The notes under the pieces: generated by a model | The model's input: the letters and a program-made list of their open reading frames with translations, nothing else | The model's database searches: none | Told to the model about the DNA's origin: nothing | DNA from: Irpex lacteus | Lineage: Eukaryota > Basidiomycota > Agaricomycetes > Polyporales > Irpicaceae | Reading direction: 5' to 3' | Assembly (NCBI GenBank): GCA_001986395.2 | Contig: MQVO02000016.1 | Coordinates: 372,001 to 436,000 of the forward strand | Length of the DNA: 64,000 bases | Part shown: in pieces, positions 46,764 to 57,376 of the stretch | How positions within the stretch are numbered: position 1 is the stretch's first letter | Layout of the letters: each line of letters starts with the position of its first letter | Made by a program: the position numbers and the translations under genes

Positions 46764-48655
46764 CTAGTCTTTCTTCTTCCGTCTCGTCTTCTTCGCATAC
46801 CTGAACGTTGCCATATCCTCGAGATCCATAGTCCAGTTCGTCCACACCGAGTCCTGCGGCAGATCCTCGTATTGACGGCTTGCTGCAATCCACTTGAAGC
46901 GGGGAGGCTCCGGCTCCGAACGCGCGTCGACCTCGACAGGAAGCGTTGATGATGGTGGCCCATGAGTATGGATGACCGCCGTGGCAGAGGGGCGCGACAC
47001 AGCGGTGACGAGCGCATACGACATCCGATGCTCCAGAGGCTTGGGAGCGACAGTTTCAACCGGCAGAGGAGGGAAGTCGGCATCGGTGAAGACAGGTCCT
47101 TCGGCTTCCTGTGCTGCAGCGCGTGCCCTGAGTTTTCGTTGCCTTCTCCGCTCGTCTCTTGTGAGCGGCTCCTCGACGACAGCGGATGCACCAGCGACGG
47201 GCTCCTCAGAAACGGCCTCGAGCTGAGGTGCCTCTGGGTTAGCGGCTGCGGCAGCAGCTTCTGCCTCTCGTTCCCGTTGCCTTCTAAGAGCCTTGCACTT
47301 CTTCCCACTACGAGTGGGCCTCTTCGGCTTGACAGGCTGTTCGTCGCCCGTAGCGGATGCAGCAGACGACGAAGCAACGGCGGCTTCCACTGCGGGTACG
47401 TCGACCTGAAGGGCCACAGGGTCATCGACGACAGAGCCCACTACGGTATCTGCAGGCAACGACGAGGGAGGTGCGAGCTCTACTACAACGTATGTTAGAT
47501 ATTGTACGAGGCAGTCATGCGCAGTACTTACCATGGTCGCTGGTCGCTGCATCCGGCGAGTCCTGAGCTGGGTGAGACTCCATGAGTGCATCGCCAACGA
47601 CGGAAGACACTATGAAGGAATATAAGTAAGGCATCATCGATTGAAGAGGGAATACTTACAGTCTGCGACTTCAGCTTGGGGCTCGTCATCAGATACAACG
47701 GATGCCGTTGGAAGTGGCAAGGACTCTTCGTCGATAGTGGCAGGTTCTGTGACAAACAGGATTAGACAGCTTCACCAGACAGCTAAGGATAACACTCACC
47801 ATTGTCATCTGAAGCGGCAACGGAAGCTACGTCCTCATCCGTAGAAGCCTCAACAGCGGTGACTACTTCCTCCTCGGTTGGCGCCTGCTGGGTGGTGGTG
47901 GCGAAGGCGAAGTCTTCCCACTGGGCAAGATCGGCATCCACGAAGGGGTTTGAAAAGTCGTTGAACGGGTCGTTGTTGGATAGTAAGCCGAGACTGGCGG
48001 CAGATGGGAGCTGAATGGAGTAGTCCTCAAATTGAGAGAGCCCGTAAGTGGGGACGACAGTCCCCGGAGTCGGCTTAGCGTAGAACGAGCGGGTCACGAT
48101 GTCGGCAACCAGAGAGACCAGACGGCGCTTGAGTGCCAGAAGACCAGAAGCGCTTCGCCAGAGAGTGTAGACAGCGACCAGTGCGATACCAAGATAGACC
48201 AGGTTCCTGAGGGTGAGCAAGTCCGAGAACATGAAGGGGCGATCCCATGGTGGGCAGAAGGGAGCCGACCTCGGGGTGGGCGGTGCCAAGAGCTCGAACT
48301 TAGGAGCGACGATGAGAGGACCAGGAGGTGGGAGGTGAGGACCGAAGTAGACCGGGGCAGGCTCGTCGACAAGAGTGCAGTTGACGAGACAACCAGTGAG
48401 AGTCGGATCGGAGACAGCGGCGCCAAAGAGACCAGTGTTGACGATGACAGAGGGCGCGGCGACCGCAGGAAGCTGGGGGGCGTCGACAGTACCACATACA
48501 AGCTGGAGGTACGGCAAGAGTGGCGGGGGTCCGCAGACGGCGGTCTCAAGACCAGAGAGGGCGAGACGATAGGAGACAGGGAGGGGAAGGGGGAGTTTGA
48601 CGACTATGTTGAACAACATCGAGACAACAGCTAAGAACGTGCCAAAGAAGACCAT
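46764..48655 (-). CDS. unrecognised two-TM protein, duplicated gene copy 2
   Basis: Four exons (48655-47800, 47746-47660, 47609-47532, 47482-46764) encode 579 aa with the same phase-1 introns as copy 1 at 20780-22669. It keeps the signal-anchor start (VFFGTFLAVVSMLFNIVV), the paired cysteines, the second membrane segment (LRNLVYLGIALVAVYTLW), the basic blocks and the KKTRRKKKD end. Relative to copy 1 it gains a stretch reading DTVVGSVVDDPVALQVDV, and loses QADEP and ASSSSAVPEPE. All changes keep the frame. A longer open frame begins at 48916, but the matching position in copy 1 is out of frame, so 48655 is the better start. Function unknown. Confidence 0.8.
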
Positions 48656-49054
48656 GATGGAATACTTTGCTCGTTCTGTGAAAGGGACGATGATGAAGGC
48701 AAGAGACGTCGATGACGAGAGGTTCGAGTTCTGGGGAATTCGAAAGGTGGGAAGAAAGTGGTTGTGGTTCAAGTTGTGTTGCGGGGGATGGTTCGAGTTC
48801 GGCGGGTTTATAAACCTCTCGTTTCGATCGAGACTGTTGAACTGTTTGTATGTCTTTGCTCCAACCTGGTTACCAAAAAGAGTGTGCACATAACCTTTTT
48901 CGGAGAATAGAACCATTCAACGTCTCGATTTGGCCCCTCTCCTCTCGAGAAGACATGAAAATTCAAGGTCAGCTCCTCCCAAAATGGTTAACTTGCCTTT
49001 CAAAGTAATATTCCCCGTGACCGCCTCGCTCTGATTGGATGTTGGTCGCCCGAG
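48656..49054. other. promoter of duplicated gene copy 2 / divergent upstream region
   Basis: Shared with 20405-20779 up to about 49030. Contains the conserved TATA palindrome at 48806-48815. The divergent orphan frame starts at 49055. Confidence 0.5.
48806..48815 (-). promoter_or_regulatory. palindromic TATA-like box (copy 2)
   Basis: GTTTATAAAC, 160 bp before the ATG at 48655 and identical to 20621-20630 before copy 1. Conservation with matched spacing supports a promoter role. Confidence 0.5.
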
Positions 49055-49684
49055 ATGCCTGTTTCTTCGTCTTCCACGGACGAACGGTATGAGGGAACCG
49101 TCTGTTCAACGTTCAACGTTCAGCCTGAGAGTAATTCTGTCATTCTTGAGAGGGACGATTCAAACAGTTCGACCCTCACCTATACAGATGTAGGCCGAAC
49201 GGTTTGCTTCTTGGCTCACTCAAATGACAGTGGCAGTATGTGGTTTATCGTTGTTCACCAATCTTCTCACAACCCGCGCCCAACAGTACTGGTTCATGGC
49301 CGTATGCCTGATGATGATGTTGCGTCGAAGCCATACTCTTCCGGACTTGAACTGAACGATGTGAGTTACATCAAGCACCGTGAAGCCGCAGTGAACTTGA
49401 AATGGGCTGCCGTGGCATATTCAAATAAGCATTCAAGAAATGGACTGGATCTGCGTGCAGTAATTTGCACTGCTATTGCAAAGTTTACTCCAGATCCGCG
49501 AAGGTACCGGTCAAGCGGAGGAGCCAAGTCCGAGTCGGAAAAGAGCGTTGTACAAGTTTGTAACATCGCTCCGTTCCGAACGCGGAACGTACAGTCTCAG
49601 AACTCCTCGGCATCTATATCTATATCATCAGCTAACTTCATGTTTAGCAGACTGAGTGGGAGTGTCACGGTTGAACGTACTTGA
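49055..49684 (+). CDS. orphan open frame, 209 aa
   Basis: An uninterrupted ATG-to-stop frame reading MPVSSSSTDERYEGTVCST, VGRTVCFLAHSNDSGSMWFI and RSSGGAKSESEKSVVQVCN. Residue mix is plausible for a soluble protein and the frame is long for chance, but I see no known domain, signal peptide or membrane segment. It starts 25 bp outside the duplicated block. It could be a real single-exon gene or a chance frame; its beginning VxSTFNVQ...LTYTDVG resembles a beta-rich fold only loosely. Confidence 0.4.
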   Translation: MPVSSSSTDERYEGTVCSTFNVQPESNSVILERDDSNSSTLTYTDVGRTVCFLAHSNDSGSMWFIVVHQSSHNPRPTVLVHGRMPDDDVASKPYSSGLELNDVSYIKHREAAVNLKWAAVAYSNKHSRNGLDLRAVICTAIAKFTPDPRRYRSSGGAKSESEKSVVQVCNIAPFRTRNVQSQNSSASISISSANFMFSRLSGSVTVERT

Positions 49685-50181
49685 GAGCTCCCGGTATACA
49701 TATGTATATCTTCGATCATTGGCAGTCTCCCAGGACCTGTAAACAGCTTTAGGGATATAATTATTTGTGTAATTTATAGCCACAAGACTGCCTTGGCCAT
49801 GGAGAGACGAGCTGCATCGTGCTAACGGCGGCCTGAAGACTGGAGATTGAATTGTCACCACAATTGCCAGATACTCATCGCCTTTTATCGGCAGGCAAGT
49901 GGGGTGTTCTCTGAGCGTAAGAACACATCAGACGTTGAGCAAGTGCCAAATGTACATAGACTGTTACCGTTATGCGCATATATAAAAGCCAATACGATAG
50001 TCAATATGATGACGGTGGTAGTTTGCGACAAGCCGCAATTGAGCGCTTCTTACACTTCCACTAACCACCATTCAGCTTTGAGACTTGGTACGCTTATAAC
50101 ACTTATTCGGCCTTGGGAATTGTTCTGACTCTTCTAATATGATACAAAAGCCTCTTGAAGACCTGTACCGCACGACTCAAC
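49685..50181. other. intergenic
   Basis: No gene, repeat or RNA seen; the right part is the leader of the next gene. Confidence 0.4.
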
Positions 50182-50921
50182 ATGTCCACCTCACCTCGAG
50201 GATCCGCATCACCTGCACCCGGAGCAGGGCCCCGCCATGCACTTAATGCCGTAGAGAAGCAGCGAGCTCAGTTGGAAAGATTGCTCAAGAATCCAGAGAA
50301 GCCTGCATATGTTCCTCCGCCGCCGAAAGAGAAGACAGTTAGGCCGCCGCGGGAGATGATGAAGAACGTGCAGGGCTCGAGTGCTGGTGCAGGTTCAGGA
50401 GAGTTTCATGTGTACAAGGCGAGCAGGAGAAGAGAATATGAAAGGTTAAAGATGATGGAAGATGAGGCAGCTAAGGTCAGTCCATTGACGTTAAGCTGAT
50501 ATATCGTCTCACGCATAATCGTTTGTAGGAAGCTATTGAGGCCGAATTCGAGGCGAAGAGAAAGGAGAGGGAGGCGAAGGCGGACGCTAAGACAGCGAAG
50601 AACAGGGCGAAACGACAGAAGCAGAAGGAACGTGCAAAGGGTGCAAAGCAGGAGTCTAAGGAGGCAGTTGGCTCGGGTGGAAGAGCAGAGCGAGACGATG
50701 GACAGGCGGTGCCTTTGAAGAAGCGACGGCTGGTCAACGGCCAAGAACTGGTCTTCCGGAAACGGGACGAAGACAGTGATGGTGATGGCGACCAGAGTGG
50801 CGAGGAAGACAACATTGGTCCTGTACCACCAAGTCAGGAAGATACCTCGTCTGCACGCCCTGTCGAAACTGCTGTTCCTGTCGTCGAAGCCCAACGGATA
50901 ATCATCCATGAGGACGATTGA
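50182..50921 (+). CDS. PRKRIP1-like / DUF1168 splicing-associated protein
   Basis: Two exons (50182-50475, 50529-50921) encode 228 aa. The N-terminal block is diagnostic for the DUF1168 family: VEKQRAQLERLLKNPEKPAY, then VPPPPKEK, GSGEFHVYKASRRREYERLK and MEDEAAKEAIEAEFEAKRKE. A basic coiled-coil (KNRAKRQKQKERAKG) and an acidic tail with SDGDGDQSGEEDN follow. The human relative PRKRIP1 binds double-stranded RNA and is present in catalytic-stage spliceosomes. An in-frame alternative start at 50155 uses a non-ATG codon, so 50182 is preferred. The length fits the family. Confidence 0.88.
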
Positions 50922-51230
50922 GTCTTAGCCAATACCCATTGTATGTACTATAATCATGACTATATGTCACTGCTGTCCCAAAACTGCTGCTCTATGTTGT
51001 ATTCTCAGGGCAATCTATCTTGTCGTTGTGGACCATAGTATATCTACTGTCGCTATCAACACGTAAAGTATATCCGGATTTTTGCCCACCGCAGGAATCG
51101 AACCCATAACTTTCCATCTAGCGCCTAAACATACGGTATGAGAAGCTCAGCCGCTGGGAGAATCTTTTCTTCAGCCACAACCATCGCGTCCCGTACTTTC
51201 TACCCCTTGCTTACTATCGCACTTCATACT
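50922..51230. other. intergenic with a tRNA-like 3' half
   Basis: The minus strand at about 51107-51084 reads GGGTTCGATTCCTGCGGTGG, an exact B-box (GGTTCGATTCC) followed by a possible acceptor strand. No matching 5' acceptor, D-arm or anticodon stem is found, and no T-run follows. Probably a tRNA-derived remnant. Confidence 0.3.
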
Positions 51231-52721
51231 ATGTCTGACCGCGAAGACGAGGTGATGGATGAAGCACAGGTTGAAGAGGTCATCGAAGTCGGCCAAAAGC
51301 TAATCAGTAGCATCCTTGATCGCGAGCCATTCGAAGTTGTTAAAGCTCAGATCGAAGCCGGTGCACCGCTCTGGTTTCAAGACGAAGATGGCACGTCTGC
51401 ATTGCATGCTGCGGCATACGTAGAGAATGAGGACTTGGTGCGCTTGTTGATTGAGAAGGGAGCATTGTGGAATGCAGGTACGTCTTACCTTTGCATGGCA
51501 CACATCAAGAGCAGTTTTTGATCAGGTCGTGGGTAGTGGACAGCTTGCATAACACTGCTGGGGATATCGCCCTCTCGATGAACAATGCATCGATATACAA
51601 TATCATACGCGACGCGGGTATTCGCTCTGGTACGTTATACCAGCATCTGTGCCCGTTGACCCATTTACTCAAAATACATGAGTAGAACTGCTGCTCACGC
51701 TTCTTGCACATAAGGAGAGCCTCTCAGACTCACCACTGTCCCTTGTTCTGAAAGCTACTGACACCACCGCTGCTGGATCAACCGAAAACTATCTTACGAC
51801 TCCCCTTCGGTACACCACCGATGAACACGGACAAGAAATCTGTCTTCTCAAGATTAACGAGGACGAAGAAGTTGGAGTCATGATGGGATGGGAACGTGGA
51901 ATCAGTACGTCGCCCTTTCATACCATGTATCCAGACATCGTTGAAGTGAGATAGTCTAAAGTGCAGGAAACCGTCAACAAGCTCTGTCTAGATCATGAAA
52001 ATCTTGAGGACGGCTTGAAAGTTCTGAATGTTGGCTTTGGACTTGGTATCGTGCGTAAATTATGATTTCATCTCTTGACGTGCATTAGAAGCTCAGCTGC
52101 TTAATTGCGTACAGATTGACACCATGTTTCAATCGTTACCAACAAAACCGGCCCAACATGTCATTATCGAAGCACACCCAGATGTCCTCAAGCATATGAA
52201 GGAGCTCGGGTGGTATGAGAAACCTGGAGTCAAGATACTCGAAGGAAAATGGCAGGATTACATCGAAAGCGACGAACTCCTAGGCATCGGCGGCTTCGAT
52301 GTCATTTACACCGACACTTTCTCTGAGGATTACAAAGGTATACAACTCTGGCAATGTGCAATGTCGTATCTCTCATAGTACTAACGATTTCCACTAGAGC
52401 TTCACAACTTCTTTGGTCAAGTACCGGACCTCCTCGCTGGACCAGAGTCGCGACTCAGCTTCTTCAACGGTCTCGGAGCCACAAGTGAGCGCTTAATACG
52501 TGATCGCCGAGCTAATACTCAGATCTTGATCCGTTTCAGATGCTCTATTCTACGATGTCTACACCCGTGTATCGGAGCTGCACCTTGCGGAGGTCGGCGT
52601 AGATGTTGATTGGAGCGACGTAGACGTCTTCGCCGATAGCCAATATCGTTGGGGTAAGACCAGAGAATATTTCGGTCAACGACTATATCGTCTGCCCATA
52701 GGAAAAATGCGCGCTATGTGA
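51231..52721 (+). CDS. RMT2: protein arginine N-methyltransferase 2 (RMT2 type)
   Basis: Methylates the delta (internal) nitrogen of arginine, known in yeast for ribosomal protein L12. About eight exons. The N-terminal third has ankyrin-type repeats (DGTSALHAAAYVENEDLVRL; TAGDIALSMNNASIYNIIRD). The methyltransferase fold shows GVMMGWERGIM, the SAM loop VLNVGFGLGIIDTMFQ, IIEAHPDVLKHM, GKWQDYI, GGFDVIYTDTFSEDY and HNFFGQVPDLL, the family's usual series. It ends YRLPIGKMRAM plus stop at 52721. The exon joining GI to MQETVNKL uses the acceptor at about 51961. An upstream in-frame ATG (51138) would add a hydrophobic, basic 31-residue leader; 51231 gives the family-like start MSDREDE. Confidence 0.9.
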
Positions 52722-53201
52722 TCATATCTATAGCTAGCCATCAATAACAGGATATACATCTCCTCACCTATGCAGGCCATCTACAGGTAATGAGAAGGGC
52801 GGTGAACTATCGGCGACGCGAGAGTTCTAAACGTTTAAGCCAGTGTAACCATCGCGCTGAGGGTGCTGGAGCGTACTGGAGCAAGTGAGCCCTATAATTT
52901 GACACAGTGCTGATGGGCTTGATTTGATCGTGTTTCATTGAGGGCTTGTGAGGACGGCAATCCCTGCCACCGTAGCAACCCCTGCACAGCTCTTGCACGC
53001 GATGATGACGCGCCCGCCCGCGTTCGTTATATAACACCCTCGACGTGCGCCCCGTCTTCCCCAGACGGGTCTCCTTTCTTCTCCCAACATCTTTGTCGAC
53101 TGGTTCGGCATTTTTGTTTCTTCGTGTATTCTATTGTGCTTTCCACTTCCACGTCTTTCATTGACAACTGTCAAACACTTCTCTCTTAACGAGTCTACGC
53201 C
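52722..53201. promoter_or_regulatory. upstream region with TATA box (53028-53034)
   Basis: Between RMT2 and the next gene. TATATAA lies 168 bp before the ATG at 53202. It is preceded by a CG-rich stretch and followed by long C/T-rich runs up to the start codon, the signature of a strongly expressed fungal promoter. No gene seen. Confidence 0.5.
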
Positions 53202-54426
53202 ATGTCTTACTACGGTGCTCCTGTGACCGTTGTACCTACAACATTTGTTCTGGTGAGTATGACTTCTGCTCAGTTATTGCTTACGTTGCTGATGATCTCC
53301 ATTTATTTGTAGCGCTTTCCAGTTGGCGAAACACCTAACGTGGAAACACCACTCGAGTTGCGTCCTTACGTGAGTTGCGAACATATTGATTTGCGCCATG
53401 TTACTGATATTACTGTATCAGTACAAGGACGACGTCTGGGCTTCGCGGATCACCGCTGCTTGCCGCACAGCCAATCGCTATCATAAGAAGGGATTGGAAT
53501 GGATTTGGCTCTTGGTTGGAATGACGTGAGTAAAATGATACTTCGAACAACCCTCAAAAATCTGACACCCCAACCGAATCTTAGCTCACTCATTGCCGTT
53601 CCTATCGCGAGCTACTTCCTTGCGTACAACGCTTTGCCGGATGATGAGCCCAAACACGACGACAAGAAGGATGACGATGATGATCACCACCACTTCTTTG
53701 ACTTCCACGCGCCGAGTTTCAATCGTTACTGGAAGGCGCGACTCATTGCGTTCTCCGTCTGGATTGCGTTGATGTTCCTGGTCTTTGTTCCCATGCACAT
53801 CTGGAAGAGGAAGGTTAGTACCCCGTATATTTGTGAGTGTACAATGTCTTACATTTTCAATAGGGTAAGACTACTGTGAACCAACTGCTCGCCAACTGGG
53901 AGAGAGAGGACTCTGCTGTTCGTCCTGCTGGGCAGCCTGCACCCTCGATGAGGATGAAGATGCCTGGCGTTGTTAGCAAGAACATCGTGTGTATCTTCAT
54001 TTATTTTAGACATCTTCGCCAAAACGTACTCACGCTCCGCTTTCCAGAAATTTGTTGTCAGCTTCCCTCCTACTCAGGTCACAGGTCCTTCTATGTACCA
54101 GCAGGGCTCAAACGTTCCTCCCGTAAGTCATCCCCAGTATGTTTGATGAGGCACTGGTTTTTAATTCGTGCGGTATATTAGTACATCGCCAACCCTCCCT
54201 CTGATCCTGCCGCCCAAGCCTACTACCAGCAACCACCCTACTACCAGAACGGTCCTCCCCAGACCAGTCAGATGGGTCAAGCTTCTGGGTTTATTGGACA
54301 GGCACCTATGGGCTCGACACCATACGACCCTCGTGCGGGAGCTGGTTACAACAGGCCCGCCGAGAACCCATTCGGTGATGACAAGGCGCCGCGTGAACAC
54401 AATCCTTTCGAGGAAGTCAAGGTTTA
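53202..54426 (+). CDS. membrane protein with two TM segments and Pro/Gln/Tyr-rich tail
   Basis: About six exons: exon 1 (53202-53252) MSYYGAPVTVVPTTFVL, then RFPVGETPNVETPLELRPY and KDDVWASRITAACRTANRYH. First membrane segment: WLLVGMTSLIAVPIASYFLA. It is followed by an Asp/Lys/His-rich loop (KHDDKKDDDDDHHHFFDFH) and a second helix (LIAFSVWIALMFLVFVPMHI). The C-terminal tail is rich in Pro, Gln and Tyr (PSDPAAQAYYQQPPYYQNG) and ends in two Asn-Pro-Phe motifs (AENPFGDD, EHNPFEEV). NPF motifs bind EH domains of endocytic proteins, so traffic through the endocytic system is likely (inference). The His/Asp loop could bind metal. Family not recognised by name. Strong TATA-containing promoter upstream. 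Confidence 0.75.
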
Positions 54427-54986
54427 AGCTGGCCAGTGGTAAGGAGGTGCTCGATGTTGTGGTCGCCATAGGCATTGTTGTTATGAGATGTATGACGTTT
54501 GTAATGTGGAGGTTGGAATGCTCAATTTTATACACCCGTCTTTGTTTTCTTCCTTGGGCTCGCTGCATATGCCACACACGATCCAGTATCAGGATACCGA
54601 TACGGTTTCTCATTGAAAGATCGTTCAAGTATCTGAGTGGATGCAGGTGTGAGTGAGTGCAAAGATGGAGCTTTAGCGAGACGTGCTTACTCGCTCACGG
54701 CGGATGGTGATCCTATGTTCGAGTTTCGTGGAAGGTAACATTGGAACGCTGTTCATATGCAGACAAATGATTCTCAAGCCCGCGTATATATATACATGAT
54801 TAACAGATGAACGACGTAGGTATATACTAAGTAAATGAGCGTAAGTCGACGTTGCTTTTCTTCTCTAGTTTACGAACGTCGCGGGTATACGCGATTGTAA
54901 GGTTTACAACAAACGGAAGGAGTCCAATAAGTAAACTAGATCGAATGCCCATAAATACAATAGCTACCCTTTGCTCCGCCCTTGTT
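54427..54986. other. convergent 3' region
   Basis: 3' flanks of two converging genes. An open minus-strand frame over 54628-54161 overlaps the upstream gene's last exon antisense and is not called. Nothing else seen. Confidence 0.4.
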
Positions 54987-57376
54987 CTATCGTCTCGAGA
55001 ACTCGTCGGAGTGAACGGACTGATCTACGATGGGAACTTGAAAAGTGGTGTTCCCCGTTTTCGGCGTGGAGTTCTTCTCTTCCATTTCGTGTACCTCGCC
55101 GGGTCTCTCTTCGTCGGGCTTTGTGACCAAAGGCTGATCTTCACCTCCCGCGTCACCGTCAGGAATCCTCCCCATGAACAGGGTCGCGATGAGTCCTAAA
55201 CCAGCCCACGGTATCAAAGATATGAAGGCCCATCGCGTGCCTTGCTGGAACGCATCACGGACGAAGCCTTGAAGTTCGGGTGAGAGAGCGTCCAGTCCGT
55301 TGGCGGACGACAGGCCTTGGGACGAAAGCGAGATGGATTGCGCGTCTGAGATGGATATGGTTCCTGCTCGCGCAAGATCGGCGATGTAGCGACCCACTTT
55401 CGCGTTCAGAACAGCGCCACATTGAGCGAGACCAATTGTGCCACCCAAAGCGCGGAACTAATGTAAGGTACGTGTAAGCGTACTATGCTAGCCAGGATTG
55501 GAATAAAAGGACGCACAAAGAGGAGGAGGCCGGATACGACCGCATTTCTATTCGGAGGTTGCGAGAATCGCGCCTGTACGGCTAATGGACCTACTTGCAG
55601 ACCAACACCAACGCCTGCCATTGCCAAAAATCTGAAGAGGTTTAGTACAGTGCAGTGGATGAGGAAGTGTAGAGGAGCAGACTCACCCATCAACAGGAGC
55701 TTGTTTTGTGTGCTGCACAGCCATGGAGATAAGACCCAGCGCGACAGTAGAAACAATTCCTCCTAATACCACAGGAATTTTGGGCTGTTTCAATGGATCG
55801 GAATGAGTCGTTTAGACGATAGGTGGTAAATATTTCGTACCTGACGGAAATATTTGATGAGCTGAATAGATATTATGCTGCCACCCCCCTATGACACAAG
55901 CGTCAGTATTTTATCAGTAATAATAACCTAAGAGGTACTGACCATTCCAGGTGCGAAGTAGACGAGCTGTGCACCAGAGTCCGTCGGTGACAACTGGCTC
56001 ACAATGATAAAAAAGATTGCAACAAAGTAGAACATGACGAGCATAATCATGCCCGACACGAGTGTCGCGTACATGACAACGCAAACGTTCAAAGATTTGA
56101 AGAGATCGAGAGGGATGAGGGGATCGGTGTACAAGAGGCGCATCTTCGACGTAGTGTCTGCTTGAAGCTCCATCTTCTCGAGTACGTATTCCCAGAGTAT
56201 GAAGCCGATGATGAGAATTCCACCGACTACGAAGCAGACAATGACTTTTGCTGAGGCCCAATCACCCGTAGACCCCCAGTTGAGAGCTAGCAATATGAGG
56301 ATACCGCCTGCCATGAAGATGACCGCGCCAATCCAGTCGATGCGACATAGCTTATCAAGGAATGTTTCGCGATGATTAGCCGCTGCTGGGAGTCTTTGAG
56401 GTGGCTTGGCAGACTTGGTGTGGCCGCGAAGGAAAAAGAATGCGAGAACGATTCCGACTGCGCAACATGGAAGGCTAACGACAAATGTTAGCGTAAAACA
56501 AAACGGCGTAGGGTAGTTGAGACACTGACTTGATTGCGAAGATCCAGCGAAAATTGACTGTCAATAGTTCGCCTCCGATGAAAGGGCCCACACAGTACCC
56601 GATAGCGTACAACAAAAACATCATGGTTTGTTGCCAATTGTTGGCATCGAGGGAGCCTGAGTCGGTTATGATGATACGCACGACCTATGTGCGCAGATAT
56701 AAGTTCATCGTAAGAGAGGCGACTCGAGTGTAATGTGCTGACCGACAGAAGACCTGCTGCACCGATACCGGATATGCCTCTTCCTGCTAGCATCATTGGC
56801 ATATTCTGGGCACCGGTACTAATTGCGCTCCCAACCGCAAACAAGACGAGGGCCAGTTGGAGAGCCTCGTGTCTTCCAAACACATCGGCGAGAGACGCGA
56901 AAGGGGGCAAGAATACAGTAGACGTAAGGAGATAGATAGTTCCGATGTAGCTGACAAATGGTGTGAGTCCTCTGACGGCTCATAGAGACCATGCGACATA
57001 CCTCTGTAAATCAAGTCGGTTGAAGATGGACTGACATCTATGCATGAGGACAAGTATAGACACCTCTCAAATAGGAAGACATACAGCAATATGGACTTGC
57101 GCGGTTGCGACCACTAGGAGGCACTATTAATGGACAAGTCGAGTGTCGTCGAAGAGGACGCTTACCTGTGTAATCTAACGTCTCCAAGAACACTGGGATA
57201 ACAAGACCGACCATGAGCGCAATATTCCAGAGCACTTGCGCTCTTGTCATCGACGGGCGGCTTGAAGCAGCCGTGTCAGGCTGAGATTCTGTGGGTGGGA
57301 CGTCGACGGTGCCATCTTTTCGAGCCTTGCGTTCGTTAGATTTCCTCTTGAGATAGCGAAAGAGCAAGATGAACAT
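54987..57376 (-). CDS. MFS multidrug exporter, DHA2 (14-TM) type
   Basis: Proton-driven efflux pump of the plasma membrane or vacuole. Multi-exon. After a cytosolic N-terminus come VLWNIALMVGLVIPVFLETLDYT (TM1 with the DHA2 LDxT pattern), IGTIYLLTSTVFLPPFASLADVFGRHEAL (motif A; positions only at about residues 95-125), and GRGISGIGAAGLLSV. Then follow NNWQQTMMFLLYAIGYCVGP, NFRWIFAIN, a loop with HRETFLDKLCRIDWIGA, and helices such as VFMAGGILILLALNWGSTG. The C-terminal half has PKIPVVLGGIVSTVALGLIS, FLAMAGVGVGLQVGPLAVQA and FRALGGTIGLAQCGAVLNAK, and a cytosolic tail. Layout and motifs match fungal drug/toxin exporters. No biosynthetic cluster surrounds it, so the substrate is unknown. Confidence 0.9.

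Larger units (their letters stand above)
46300..49030 (-). repeat. segmental duplication, copy 2 (inverted partner 20405-23115)
   Basis: Reverse complement matches 20405-23115 through promoter, four exons, three introns and 3' flank. Edges fade gradually. Copy 2 differs by several insertions and deletions, nearly all in multiples of three within exons. Confidence 0.8.

Noticed and set aside
48656..48916. Longer start for duplicated gene copy 2 (ATG at 48916)
   Set aside because: The same sequence in copy 1 is out of frame with the gene and contains the TATA box and leader, so it is 5' flank; the shared start at 48655/20780 is used.
51060..51150. Complete tRNA gene on the minus strand
   Set aside because: Only the T-loop/B-box is convincing; T-stem pairing is imperfect, acceptor and anticodon stems cannot be formed and no terminator follows.
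54161..54628. 155-codon minus-strand frame
   Set aside because: Antisense to the Pro/Gln/Tyr-rich last exon of the gene at 53202-54426.
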